The position numbers were made by a program, and so were the translations under genes. Source: Streptomyces sp. NBRC 109706 (GTDB taxonomy: Bacteria > Actinomycetota > Actinomycetes > Streptomycetales > Streptomycetaceae). From it: DNA of 64,000 bases. This document shows, piece after piece, positions 16,437 to 26,422 of this stretch; the stretch's first letter is position 1, and each line of letters starts with the position of its first letter. Under the pieces are notes generated by a model, which ran no database searches, had not been told where the DNA came from, and saw only the letters and a program-made list of their open reading frames with translations. The DNA is taken from NCBI RefSeq assembly GCF_000974485.1, contig NZ_BBOM01000008.1, positions 310,001 through 374,000 of the forward strand. Direction: 5' to 3'.

Positions 16437-17546
16437 TCAGCCGACCCTGGCCCCTGGCTCCGCCCTCCTGCCCTGCTGTCCCACGGTCGCCGGGCGGTCC
16501 TCGGTCACCCAACTCCCCAGCGCCATCTCGGCGGTGATCCCGGGGCCGAAGCCGGCGATCTGACCCCGCGCGTCCTCGGCGACGCCGCCATGGGCGAAAA
16601 GCCGCTCCAGGGCGTCGAAGACCACACAGCTGGCGATGTTGCCCCGTTCGGTGAGGGTGGCCCGGCTGAATCTGAACATCTCCGGGGCCACGTCGAGGAA
16701 GTGGCAGAGATCGTCCAGAATGCGGGGACCGCCGGCGTGCACGATATGGAAGTCGAGACCCGAGACGTCCCACTCGTGCGCGGTGGCCAGCGTGCGCAGC
16801 GCCGGGGCCAGCATCTTCATGGTGGTGGGGACGCGTTTGTCCAGCTGGAAGTGGAACCCGGTGGCGCGGACGGCGTAGGAGATCCAGTCCTCCGTGTCCG
16901 GCACCAGATGCGATCCGTTGCGTTCGAGACGCACCCCGCTGCCGCCCTGCCCGCGCACCACGGCGGCGGCCACCGCGTCGCCGAAGAGGCCGTTGGACAG
17001 CAGCTGCCCCACGCCCAGATCGGTCGGCTGGTAGCACAGCGAGCAGAACTCGCAGGCCACGATCAAAGCGTTGGACCCCGGATACGCCTGGCAGAAGTCG
17101 TGCGCCCGGTTGATCGCCGCGCCGCCGGCGGCGCAGCCCAGCTGGGCGATGGGCAACTGCCGTGTTTCCGGGCGGAAGCCCAGCGTGTTGATCAGCCAGG
17201 CGGTCAGCGAGGGCATCATGAAGCCCGTGCACGAGACATAGACGATCAGGTCGATGTCGCGTACCCCGAGCCCCGCGTGGTCGAGCGCCCGGTACACCAC
17301 CTGGGGCACCCGGCGTTTGGCCTCCGCCTCGTAGACGACGTTCCTCGCCTCGAAGCCCGGATGACGGAGCGTTTCCTCGATCGGCTGCACGATATGTCGC
17401 GTGCGGACCCCGGTGTTCTCGATCAGCCGCAGGGCCAGGGGGAGTTGTGGATGGTCGGCGTGCATGGTGCGCGCCAGCTCCAGTGTCTCCTCCAGGGTGA
17501 GAACGTTCTCCGGTACCGCGATGGCGGGCCTGCACAGAATGGCCAT
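16437..17546 (-). CDS. rppA: 1,3,6,8-tetrahydroxynaphthalene synthase (type III PKS, RppA)
   Basis: A 369-residue type III polyketide synthase that condenses five malonyl-CoA units into tetrahydroxynaphthalene (THN), the precursor of flaviolin and polyketide melanin. The catalytic triad falls at the RppA positions: C138 in LGCAAGG, H270 in IVHAGGP and N303 in RGNIAS. The N-terminus MAILCRPAIAVPE and the IENTGVRTRHIVQPIE stretch also match RppA. ATG 17544-17546 follows a GGGGAGGGG ribosome site. It lies 76 bp downstream of a same-strand P450 gene, and the two probably form the melanin operon. Confidence 0.96.
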   Translation of the reverse strand: MAILCRPAIAVPENVLTLEETLELARTMHADHPQLPLALRLIENTGVRTRHIVQPIEETLRHPGFEARNVVYEAEAKRRVPQVVYRALDHAGLGVRDIDLIVYVSCTGFMMPSLTAWLINTLGFRPETRQLPIAQLGCAAGGAAINRAHDFCQAYPGSNALIVACEFCSLCYQPTDLGVGQLLSNGLFGDAVAAAVVRGQGGSGVRLERNGSHLVPDTEDWISYAVRATGFHFQLDKRVPTTMKMLAPALRTLATAHEWDVSGLDFHIVHAGGPRILDDLCHFLDVAPEMFRFSRATLTERGNIASCVVFDALERLFAHGGVAEDARGQIAGFGPGITAEMALGSWVTEDRPATVGQQGRRAEPGARVG

Positions 17547-17622
17547 GATCCCCTCCCCTTGCCGCGCCCGGACGACGGAGCGCCCGGTGCGGCCTCGATG
17601 GCAGTCTCAGTGGTGGTACCGG

Positions 17623-18846
17623 TCACCAAGCGACCGGTAGCTCATACGGATAGCGCCAGATGGACTCGTCGTTCCATCGGACATCCTCGGCCGGCACGGC
17701 CAGGCGCAGGCGCGGGAACCGGGCCAGCAGGGTGCCGATGGCGAGCTGCAGCTCCATCACCGCCAGCGGCGAGCCGATGCAGTGGTGGGCCCCCCAGCCG
17801 AAGGTCATATGCGGCGTCGGCGCCCGGTCCAGATCCAGCTCGTCCGGCCGCTCGAAGCGTTCGGGGTCGCGGTTGGCCGCCAGATAGGACACGTGCACCG
17901 TGTCGTTGGCCCGGATCGTGACATCGCCGATCCGGACGTCCTCCAGCGCGATCCGGGGAATGCCGACGCCCTTGCGGAACGGGATGAAGCGCAGCAGCTC
18001 CTCCAGCGCGTCGGGCAGCTTCTCCGGGTGCGCCCGCAGCTTGGCCAGCTGCTCCTCCTGGGTGAGCAGGGTGTAGGTGATGTTGCTGAGCTGGTAGGTG
18101 CTGGTGTCGTGGCCGGTCATCATGAGAACCATGGCCATCACCGCCAACTCGTCGGGCCCCAGGCGCTCGTCGCCGTCCCTGGCGGTGGCCAGCGAGCTGA
18201 TCAGGTCGTCGCCGGGCTCGGCCCTGCGGCGCTGGGTGAGCTCCTGGAAGTAGCCGCGCAGCTCGGCCTTGGCCTGGATCGCGGTCTCCCTGGTGGACGG
18301 GCCGATGGCCATCATCGCCATCGCCCGGCGGCGCAGCTCGGGGCGGTCGTCCTCGGGAATGTCGAGGACCTCGCAGATGGTGGTGAGCGGGAGCCGGGTG
18401 GAGAGATGTGCGACGAGATCGGCCGGCGGCCCGTGGTCCGCCATCTCGTCGAGCAGCCCGTCCACGATGCGTTGGGTGGCCGGCTTCATCCGCTCCACCT
18501 TGGGGGCGGTGAACGCCTGGGCGACCAGCCGACGGAGTCGGCTGCTGACCGGCGGATCCAGCAGGTTGATCGATTCGGACTGGACGATGGGCTCCGGGGT
18601 CATCCGGGGGAAGTTCCGGCCGGCCACCGCGGCGCGGCTGAACCGGCGGTCCGTGGTGACCAGTCGGACGTCCTCGTAGCGGGTGACCAGCCAGGCCGTG
18701 CCCTCGCCGTAGGGCATGGTGATGCGGGCGACGGGCGCCTCGGTCATCAGTCGCCTGAGCGACGGATCGAACGCCAGCCCCTCGGCGAAGTCGAAGGGGC
18801 AGTGGTAAACGGTTTCGGAGGGAGCCACGTGGGCGCTCCAGTTCAT
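17623..18846 (-). CDS. Cytochrome P450, polyketide-melanin type
   Basis: A 407-residue soluble bacterial P450. The heme cysteine is C356 in FGWGAHHCIGSP, the I-helix oxygen-activation motif is GHDTS (245-249), and the ExxR pair is E283/R286. Next to rppA it is expected to couple or oxidise THN/flaviolin into dark pigment, as P450mel and CYP158A-type enzymes do; which reaction applies is inference. Electrons must come from ferredoxin/reductase genes elsewhere. ATG 18844-18846 is used (MNWSAHVAPSETVYHC). Unlike the usual rppA-first order, the P450 gene is promoter-proximal here. Confidence 0.92.
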   Translation of the reverse strand: MNWSAHVAPSETVYHCPFDFAEGLAFDPSLRRLMTEAPVARITMPYGEGTAWLVTRYEDVRLVTTDRRFSRAAVAGRNFPRMTPEPIVQSESINLLDPPVSSRLRRLVAQAFTAPKVERMKPATQRIVDGLLDEMADHGPPADLVAHLSTRLPLTTICEVLDIPEDDRPELRRRAMAMMAIGPSTRETAIQAKAELRGYFQELTQRRRAEPGDDLISSLATARDGDERLGPDELAVMAMVLMMTGHDTSTYQLSNITYTLLTQEEQLAKLRAHPEKLPDALEELLRFIPFRKGVGIPRIALEDVRIGDVTIRANDTVHVSYLAANRDPERFERPDELDLDRAPTPHMTFGWGAHHCIGSPLAVMELQLAIGTLLARFPRLRLAVPAEDVRWNDESIWRYPYELPVAW

Positions 18847-19018
18847 CGGGGATCGCCTGGACGAACGGTTGTGTCCCCGGACCGCGGTTCCGTCATGTGT
18901 CAACGGAGGGAAATTAACCCGTTAGTGGAGAGATACCGCGATATTTCTTTACTTCGCGTAGTGCGCCCCCCAAGGGTGCGGAGCGTGCACGACGTGCGCT
19001 CCCCGCGCTCCCGGCGGG
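18847..19018. promoter_or_regulatory. Promoter region of the P450-rppA operon
   Basis: An A/T-richer stretch (18910-18955) upstream of the P450 start holds a near-palindrome ATACCGCGATAT around 18936-18947, which could be an operator. No specific regulator can be named. The ROK-regulator gene ends at 19019. Confidence 0.4.
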
Positions 19019-20293
19019 TCAGCGGCTCACCGGGTGGCCGTGCGGCTCGGCGTCGCCCAGGTTATCCGGCAGCCTGGAGCCCTCGCGCAGCGGCACCAGC
19101 TCGGACTGGAGCACCAGCGCGGCGGCGCCGATGGCCGGGGCGGTGGCGGCGGAGCGGGACAGGCGCACCGTGATGGAGTGGGTGGCACGGGAGAAGAAGG
19201 AGCGGTTCAGCTCCTCCTGGACCACGGGCAGATAGATCGAGCCGGCGATGGCCAGGCTGGGCCCGGTCAGCACCAGCTGTTCGAGATCCATCACATTGGC
19301 CAGGGTGCGGGTGGCCACGGCCAGATGCCGGGCGGAGTCCTCCAGCAGGTCCTTGGCGCGGCCGTCGCCGCGCAGCGCGGCGCGGGTGATCGCGGCGAAG
19401 TCGGCGAGCCAGCGCGGCCGTTCGGGGGACTCGGTGAGCCCGGCCGAGCGGCTGAGCCGGGCGTCGGTCCTGGCGGCGGCGACCACGGCCCCCGGCCCGG
19501 CCAGGATCTCCGTGCAGCCGCGCGCCCCGCACCAGCAGAGGGGACCGTTGATATCGAGACAGATATGACCGATCTCGCCGGCGTTTCCGCTGGCGCCCCG
19601 GTAGGTGATGCCGTTGACCATCAGGCCGGAACCGATTCCGGTGCCCATATAGAGGGCGGCGAACGTGGACGTTCCGCCGACGTCGCCCGACCAGTGTTCG
19701 CCGAGCGCGGCGGCGGTGGCGTCGTTGTCCAGCACCACCGGAAGACGGGTGGCGTCCTCCAGCACTCTGGTCAGTGGGTAGTCTTCCCAGTGACGCATCG
19801 TCGGCGGGCTGAGCCGCATCCCACTGCTCTGGTTCATGGGGCCGGGAGCGACGAGTCCGAGGCCCAGTATCCTGCTGCGGTCGATGCCGGCTCCGTCGAT
19901 CAACGCGTCGACCTCCGTGGCCATGCGGTCCATGATCACGGGCGGATCGTCGGTGCCCAAGCCCGCCCGGGACATCCGGGCGACCACCGAACCCCCCAGG
20001 TTGGTCAGCACATAGGTGATGCCAGCATGGTCGAGATGCACGCCGACGGCGAACCGGGAGGACTGGTTGAGCTGGAGCAGTACCCGGCGCTTGCCCCCGG
20101 TGGACTCCGCCCGCCCGGACTCCAGGACCAGGCCGTCGTCGATCAGCCTCCGCACCACGGTGGAGATGGTGGCACCGGTGAACCCCGTGGCCTTCACAAG
20201 CCCGACCCTGCTGATGGTGCCGGCGGCCCGGATCACGTCGAGGACGGCTGCCCTGCTGCTGGCATGGGGGGTCGCTCCGGCTGGTCCGCTCAC
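19019..20293 (-). CDS. ROK-family transcriptional regulator
   Basis: A 424-residue repressor with an N-terminal winged helix (SSRAAVLDVIRAAGTISRVGL...GATISTVVRRLIDDGLV, about residues 12-60) and a C-terminal ROK sugar-binding domain. The zinc motif GHICLDINGPLCWCGARGC, typical of ROK proteins, is complete. GTG 20291-20293 follows GGAGGA closely; the longer reading from 20326 skips that signal. It diverges from the system A transporter operon, whose two promoters share an unusual GTTAA-type element, so it is the best candidate for their repressor, with a mannoside-derived sugar as inducer (inference). Confidence 0.9.
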   Translation of the reverse strand: MSGPAGATPHASSRAAVLDVIRAAGTISRVGLVKATGFTGATISTVVRRLIDDGLVLESGRAESTGGKRRVLLQLNQSSRFAVGVHLDHAGITYVLTNLGGSVVARMSRAGLGTDDPPVIMDRMATEVDALIDGAGIDRSRILGLGLVAPGPMNQSSGMRLSPPTMRHWEDYPLTRVLEDATRLPVVLDNDATAAALGEHWSGDVGGTSTFAALYMGTGIGSGLMVNGITYRGASGNAGEIGHICLDINGPLCWCGARGCTEILAGPGAVVAAARTDARLSRSAGLTESPERPRWLADFAAITRAALRGDGRAKDLLEDSARHLAVATRTLANVMDLEQLVLTGPSLAIAGSIYLPVVQEELNRSFFSRATHSITVRLSRSAATAPAIGAAALVLQSELVPLREGSRLPDNLGDAEPHGHPVSR

Positions 20294-20513
20294 TGAATCC
20301 TCCGCATCACGCACGGCAGTTCGCAACTTCGATATGCGTTGCGTGTGTAACGCTGCGCGACTCTTAGTTTATTTGGCTGATGAAGCATTTGGCCAGTGAG
20401 ACGGCTGAGGCGGAGGAGACTCCCCCGACGCGATGGCGTCGGGTGCTCACGCATGCGCGGGGCGTGTTCGGTGGGGTGCACGCATGTCGTTGTCTGTTCG
20501 TGTCACTGGAGGG

Positions 20514-20543
20514 TTGACTTTGTTAATTCGGCGGCTTAACAAT
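20514..20543 (+). promoter_or_regulatory. System A transporter promoter with internal operator
   Basis: -35 TTGACT (20514-20519) and -10 TAACAA (20537-20542) are separated by exactly 17 bp. The spacer carries GTTAA-N9-TTAAC (20522-20540), an inverted repeat overlapping the -10, well placed for repression. Nearly the same element recurs at 26353-26382 before the beta-mannosidase. The binding protein is probably the divergent ROK repressor. Confidence 0.75.
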
Positions 20544-20569
20544 CACATACCCCTGGGTGACTCCGCCCA

Positions 20570-20587
20570 TGCCCCAACGAAGGGGCA
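20570..20587 (+). promoter_or_regulatory. Leader hairpin before binding-protein gene
   Basis: TGCCCC-aacgaa-GGGGCA forms a 6-bp stem with a 6-base loop in the 5' leader, about 10 bases before the ribosome site AGAGAGGA of the gene at 20607. It may stabilise the message of the abundant binding protein; no ligand-sensing structure is evident. Confidence 0.4.
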
Positions 20588-20606
20588 GGCAAAGAGAGGA
20601 ACAAGA

Positions 20607-22295
20607 ATGTCCTTGCACGCAAGGTGGCGGCGCGGGCGTACCGCGGCGATCGGGACGGTCACGATCGGTCTGCTGGCGGTCGGTTGTGGTGGATCGAGTG
20701 GCGGATCGTCAACCGACCCCGACACGTTGATCGTCTACACGGGTCTGGCCGATGACTGGCAGCGCAACTACAACCCGTACTCGCCGGAGGCGATCGAGGG
20801 AATCGGCAGCATCTACGAGCCGCTCTTCTTCTTCAACAACGCCCGACAGGACGACCCGGCCGGGCGGTTGGGCACCGAGTACGAGTGGAACGAAGACGGC
20901 ACCGAGCTGAGCATCACCCTGCGCGAGGGCGTGAAGTGGTCGGACGGCGAGGACTTCGACGCCGAGGACGTCGCCTTCACCTTCGACCTGGTCCGGGAGA
21001 CTCCGGCCTTCAACAGCTTCGGTTTTGACGGTGCGACAGAGGTCGTCGACGAGTCCCATGTGGTCGTCAGCTTCGAGACCCCCGCCTATATGGACGCCCC
21101 GCAGCTGCTCGGCAAGTCACCGATCGTGCCCGAGCACATCTGGTCCGGTATCGAAACGCCCGAGACCGACATCATGGCCGAACCGGTCGGCACCGGCCCC
21201 TTCGTGCTCAGCGACTTCAAGCCGCAGGCGTTCACCATCAGCGCCAACCCCGACTACTGGGACGGCGAGCCGCAGCTGAAGAACATTCGTTATGTCGCCC
21301 TCTCCGGTAACCAGGCCGGCGCCGACGCGCTGGCCGCGGGTGAGATCGACTGGCAGACGGGCCCCGTGCCCGACATCGCCAACTTCGAGGCGAACCACGA
21401 GGGTTACAAGTCGATCACCATCCCGATGAACCAGATGGTGCTGGTGACCTGCGCCAACCCCGAGCTGGGCTGTGAGGGGCCGCAGACCGACCCGGCCGTC
21501 CGGCAGGCGATCTTCCACGCCCTGGACCGGGAGACCCTCAACTCCCTCGCCTTCCAGGACACCGCCAGCGAGATATCGCCCGGATTCGCGCTGCCCGAGC
21601 GGGACGCCGCCTATGTCTCCGCCGAGTTGGAGAACCGCACCGCGAACATGAGCCCGGACTTCGCGCAGGCCGAGGAGATCCTGGAGGGCGCCGGCTATGT
21701 GAAGGGCGGCGACGGGATCTACGCCAAGGACGGCGTCAAGGTCGAGATGAGCGTCCGGGTGGTGGCCGGCTGGACCGACTACATCACCGCCGTCAACACC
21801 ATGTCGGAGCAGCTGACCGAGGCCGGTATCAAGCTGAACGTCAGCCAGGCGTCCTGGAACGAGGTCACCGACGCTCGCAACACCGGCAACTTCGAGCTGG
21901 CCATCGACTCGCTCTACCCGGGTGCCTCGCCCGACCCGTACTACATCTACTACCAGTTCTTCCACAGCCAGAGCACCAAGCCGGTCGGCGAGAGCGCGAA
22001 CCCCAACTGGTCCCGTTACGCCAACCCCGAGGTGGACGCGGCGATCGAGGCGCTGTCGGAGCTCAACCCCGAGGACGGCCAGGAGGCGCGGCAGGAGTTC
22101 TACAACACCATCCAGAGCAACATCGAGCGGGACATGCCGTACATCCCGCTGCTGGTCGGTGGCACCACCAGCCAGTTCAACTCCGGGAAGTTCTCCGGTT
22201 GGCCGACGGACGTCAACCTCTACGCGTTCCCGGCGGTGTGGAGCCGCCCGGACCAGGCGGAGATCTACCGCAGCCTGAAGCCCGCGGGTGAGTGA
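20607..22295 (+). CDS. ABC transporter substrate-binding lipoprotein, family 5 (oligosaccharide type)
   Basis: A 562-residue extracellular solute-binding protein of the peptide/nickel family 5. A basic N-region and hydrophobic core end in AVGC (C27), a lipobox-like site, so it is a membrane-anchored lipoprotein. YNPYSPEAIEGIGSIYEPLF and LREGVKWSDGEDFDAEDVAFTFDL are family 5 hallmarks. ATG 20607 follows AGAGAGGA. Although this family is often labelled dipeptide-binding, its operon leads to a GH2 beta-mannosidase and shares a promoter element with it, so beta-mannoside oligosaccharides are the likely ligand (inference). It is the first gene of a four-gene transporter operon. Confidence 0.9.
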   Translation: MSLHARWRRGRTAAIGTVTIGLLAVGCGGSSGGSSTDPDTLIVYTGLADDWQRNYNPYSPEAIEGIGSIYEPLFFFNNARQDDPAGRLGTEYEWNEDGTELSITLREGVKWSDGEDFDAEDVAFTFDLVRETPAFNSFGFDGATEVVDESHVVVSFETPAYMDAPQLLGKSPIVPEHIWSGIETPETDIMAEPVGTGPFVLSDFKPQAFTISANPDYWDGEPQLKNIRYVALSGNQAGADALAAGEIDWQTGPVPDIANFEANHEGYKSITIPMNQMVLVTCANPELGCEGPQTDPAVRQAIFHALDRETLNSLAFQDTASEISPGFALPERDAAYVSAELENRTANMSPDFAQAEEILEGAGYVKGGDGIYAKDGVKVEMSVRVVAGWTDYITAVNTMSEQLTEAGIKLNVSQASWNEVTDARNTGNFELAIDSLYPGASPDPYYIYYQFFHSQSTKPVGESANPNWSRYANPEVDAAIEALSELNPEDGQEARQEFYNTIQSNIERDMPYIPLLVGGTTSQFNSGKFSGWPTDVNLYAFPAVWSRPDQAEIYRSLKPAGE

Positions 22296-22304
22296 CGCTG
22301 CCCT

Positions 22305-23294
22305 ATGAGGTACTACGCCCGGAAGCTCGGGTTCTACCTCGTCGCCCTCTGGGCGGCGTTGACCCTGAACTTCTTTATTCCGCGAATGATGCCGGGCAAC
22401 CCGGTCGACGCGCTGCTGGGCAAGCTCCAGCAGCGTGGCGGCCAGGTCGGGCCCGAGGTGCGCGAGTCCTATGAGGTGCTGCTCGGCGGCAACTCCGGCG
22501 AACCCCTGTGGAACCAGTACTTCTCCTATCTGGGGAACCTGGCCAGGGGCGAACTGGGCGTTGCCACCAGTGCCTTCCCCGCGCAGGTCACCGACGTCAT
22601 CGGGCAGTCCCTGCTCTGGACGATCGGATTGGTGGGTATCGCGACGCTGCTGTCGTTCGTGCTGGGCGTGGTGCTCGGCACGGTGGTGGGCTGGAAGCGG
22701 GGCTCCCGCCTCGACGCGCTGGTCCCGGCCACCACCGTGCTCTCCGCGGTGCCCTACTTCTGGCTGGCCCTGATCTTCGTGCTGATCTTCTCCACCAACC
22801 TGGGCTGGTTCCCCCGGCACCACGGCTACGACGTGGCGCTCAGCACCGGTTGGAACTACGAGTTCATCAGCTCGGTCATCGAACACGGCACCCTGCCGGC
22901 GCTGACCATCGTGGTCTCCTCCGTCGGCGGCTGGCTGCTGGGCATGCGGAACATGATGGTGTCGACTATCTCCGAGGACTACATCCTCACCGCACAGGCC
23001 AAGGGTCTGCGCAACAGCCGGATCATGACCAGGTACGCGGCGCGGAACGCGGTCCTGCCCTCGGTGGCCGGATTCGCGATCTCGCTGGGCTTCGTGGTCT
23101 CCGGCTCGATCATCACCGAGCAGGTCTTCTCCTATCCGGGCATCGGCTCGCAGCTGCTCCAGGCGGTGCAGAACAGCGACTACGCCCTGATGCAGGGGAT
23201 CTTCCTGGTGATCACGGTGGCCGTGCTGGCCGCCAACCTGGTCGTGGACCTGCTGTACGGCGTCATCGACCCCCGTACCCGAGTCGAGAACTGA
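22305..23294 (+). CDS. ABC transporter permease, DppB/OppB type
   Basis: A 329-residue inner-membrane permease with six predicted helices. The N-terminus MRYYARKLGFYLVALWAALTL..FIPRMMPGNPVD is typical of DppB-type subunits; the EAA-like cytoplasmic loop is EDYILTAQAKGLRNSRIMTRYAARNAVLPS. ATG 22305 lies 9 bp after the binding-protein gene. It pairs with the permease domain of the downstream fused protein to form the transmembrane channel. Confidence 0.92.
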   Translation: MRYYARKLGFYLVALWAALTLNFFIPRMMPGNPVDALLGKLQQRGGQVGPEVRESYEVLLGGNSGEPLWNQYFSYLGNLARGELGVATSAFPAQVTDVIGQSLLWTIGLVGIATLLSFVLGVVLGTVVGWKRGSRLDALVPATTVLSAVPYFWLALIFVLIFSTNLGWFPRHHGYDVALSTGWNYEFISSVIEHGTLPALTIVVSSVGGWLLGMRNMMVSTISEDYILTAQAKGLRNSRIMTRYAARNAVLPSVAGFAISLGFVVSGSIITEQVFSYPGIGSQLLQAVQNSDYALMQGIFLVITVAVLAANLVVDLLYGVIDPRTRVEN

Positions 23295-23309
23295 TCAGGA
23301 GCCGGCATC

Positions 23310-25222
<1,913 letters not shown>

Positions 25223-25226
<4 letters not shown>

Positions 25227-26149
25227 CCGCACTTGAGGTCCGCGACCTGGTCAAGGACTACCCGATCCGTTCAGGACTGCGGCGGTCCACGCTGCGCGCG
25301 GTGAACCATGTCTCCTTCACCCTCACCCCCGGGCGCACCGTGGCCCTGGTGGGGGAGTCGGGGTCGGGCAAGTCGACGGTGGCCAAGACCATCGCCCGGT
25401 TGGAGCGACCCACCGGCGGACGGATCATCGCCACCCAGGACGACGGCAGTCCGGTCCGCGACCGCGACTACCGCGACCATGTGCAGATGGTCTTCCAGGA
25501 CCCGTTCGCCTCGCTGAACCCGTTCCACAGCATCGAGCACCATCTGGCGCGTCCGCTGCGGCTGCACGGCAAGGCCAGGGGGCGGGAGGAGACCAGGCGA
25601 CAGGTCGAGCAGCTGCTGGAACGGGTCAACCTGACCCCGGCGTCCGAGATGGCGCCCCGCCGGCCGCACGAGCTGTCCGGTGGCCAGCGGCAACGCGTCG
25701 CCATCGCGCGGGCGTTGGCCCCGGGGGCGCAGGTGGTGATCGCGGACGAGCCGGTGTCCATGCTGGACGTCTCGATCCGGCTCGGCGTGCTCAACCTGCT
25801 GGCCAGGCTGCAGCGGGAGGACAACCTGGCGGTGCTCTACATCACCCATGACCTGGCCACCGCCCGGCACTTCTCCGACGAGATCCTGGTGATGTACCGG
25901 GGGCGGGTGGTGGAGCGCGGTCCCTCGGACGAGGTCATCCTCAACCCGAGGCACTCCTACACCAAGCTGTTGGCCAAGGCGGCGCCCAACCCCGACGAGC
26001 GCGGGCGCTCGTTGGCGGACTCGCCGGGCGCCATCACCAGCCAGGACCTGGGGCGTGGCTACGACCATGCCAGCGGCTCCTGGTACGAGTTCGACCGGCC
26101 CGTCTCCGTCCCCCTGCAGGGCGCGGGGCCGAGGGCCGAACAGCCCTGA
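25223..26149 (+). CDS. ABC transporter ATP-binding protein, DppF/OppF type
   Basis: A 308-residue ATPase with Walker A GESGSGKST near residue 47, Q-loop MVFQDPFASLNP, signature LSGGQRQR and Walker B VVIADEPVSMLD; EPVSMLD is typical of DppF-type subunits. It lacks the C-terminal Cys-rich oligopeptide extension seen in the system B homologue at 43621. It is the second ATPase needed for the asymmetric Opp-type transporter. It begins with an ATGA overlap after the fused gene and ends the operon at a strong hairpin. Confidence 0.93.
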
Positions 26150-26155
26150 GCGGCA

Positions 26156-26197
26156 CCGGGCCGCCCCTTCCGCCACGCGCGGCGAGGGGCGGCCCGG
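26156..26197 (+). terminator. Strong GC hairpin ending the system A transporter operon
   Basis: CCGGGCCGCCCCT (26156-26168) pairs perfectly with AGGGGCGGCCCGG (26185-26197) around a 16-base loop, directly after the ATPase stop codon. The following beta-mannosidase then has its own promoter. Confidence 0.75.
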
Positions 26198-26352
26198 GAC
26201 CGGGGTCATGTCACCTTTCGTGACGGGCCCCTTGGTCCTCTTACGTTTCAATATGTGACCTGGGTCACTCACGTCCGTGGCCCTCTGATGGGTGACACGC
26301 CTACCACCTGTGACAAAAGCCCAGCTGGGGCCTGCGAGAGGGAAGTTGTCTG

Positions 26353-26382
26353 TTGACTTACTTAATTCGGCGGCATAACAAT
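26353..26382 (+). promoter_or_regulatory. Beta-mannosidase promoter, twin of the system A transporter promoter
   Basis: -35 TTGACT (26353-26358), 17-bp spacer, -10 TAACAA (26376-26381). The spacer core TTAATTCGGCGGC and the flanking TAACAATCA are identical to those at 20514-20544; only about four bases differ over 31. This places the GH2 gene and the transporter under one regulator. Confidence 0.75.
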
Positions 26383-26422
26383 CATGAGGTCGTAAGCCGG
26401 TAATCTCTGGGGAGTAATCACG

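Larger units (their letters stand above)
20294..20606. promoter_or_regulatory. Divergent ROK regulator / system A control region
   Basis: This 313-bp gap holds no gene. On the plus strand it contains the TTGACT-17-TAACAA promoter (20514-20542) and a leader hairpin (20570-20587). Toward the ROK gene a TAAACT-like -10 occurs on the minus strand around 20365, in a TTAGTTTATTTGG stretch, with no secure -35. Confidence 0.55.
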
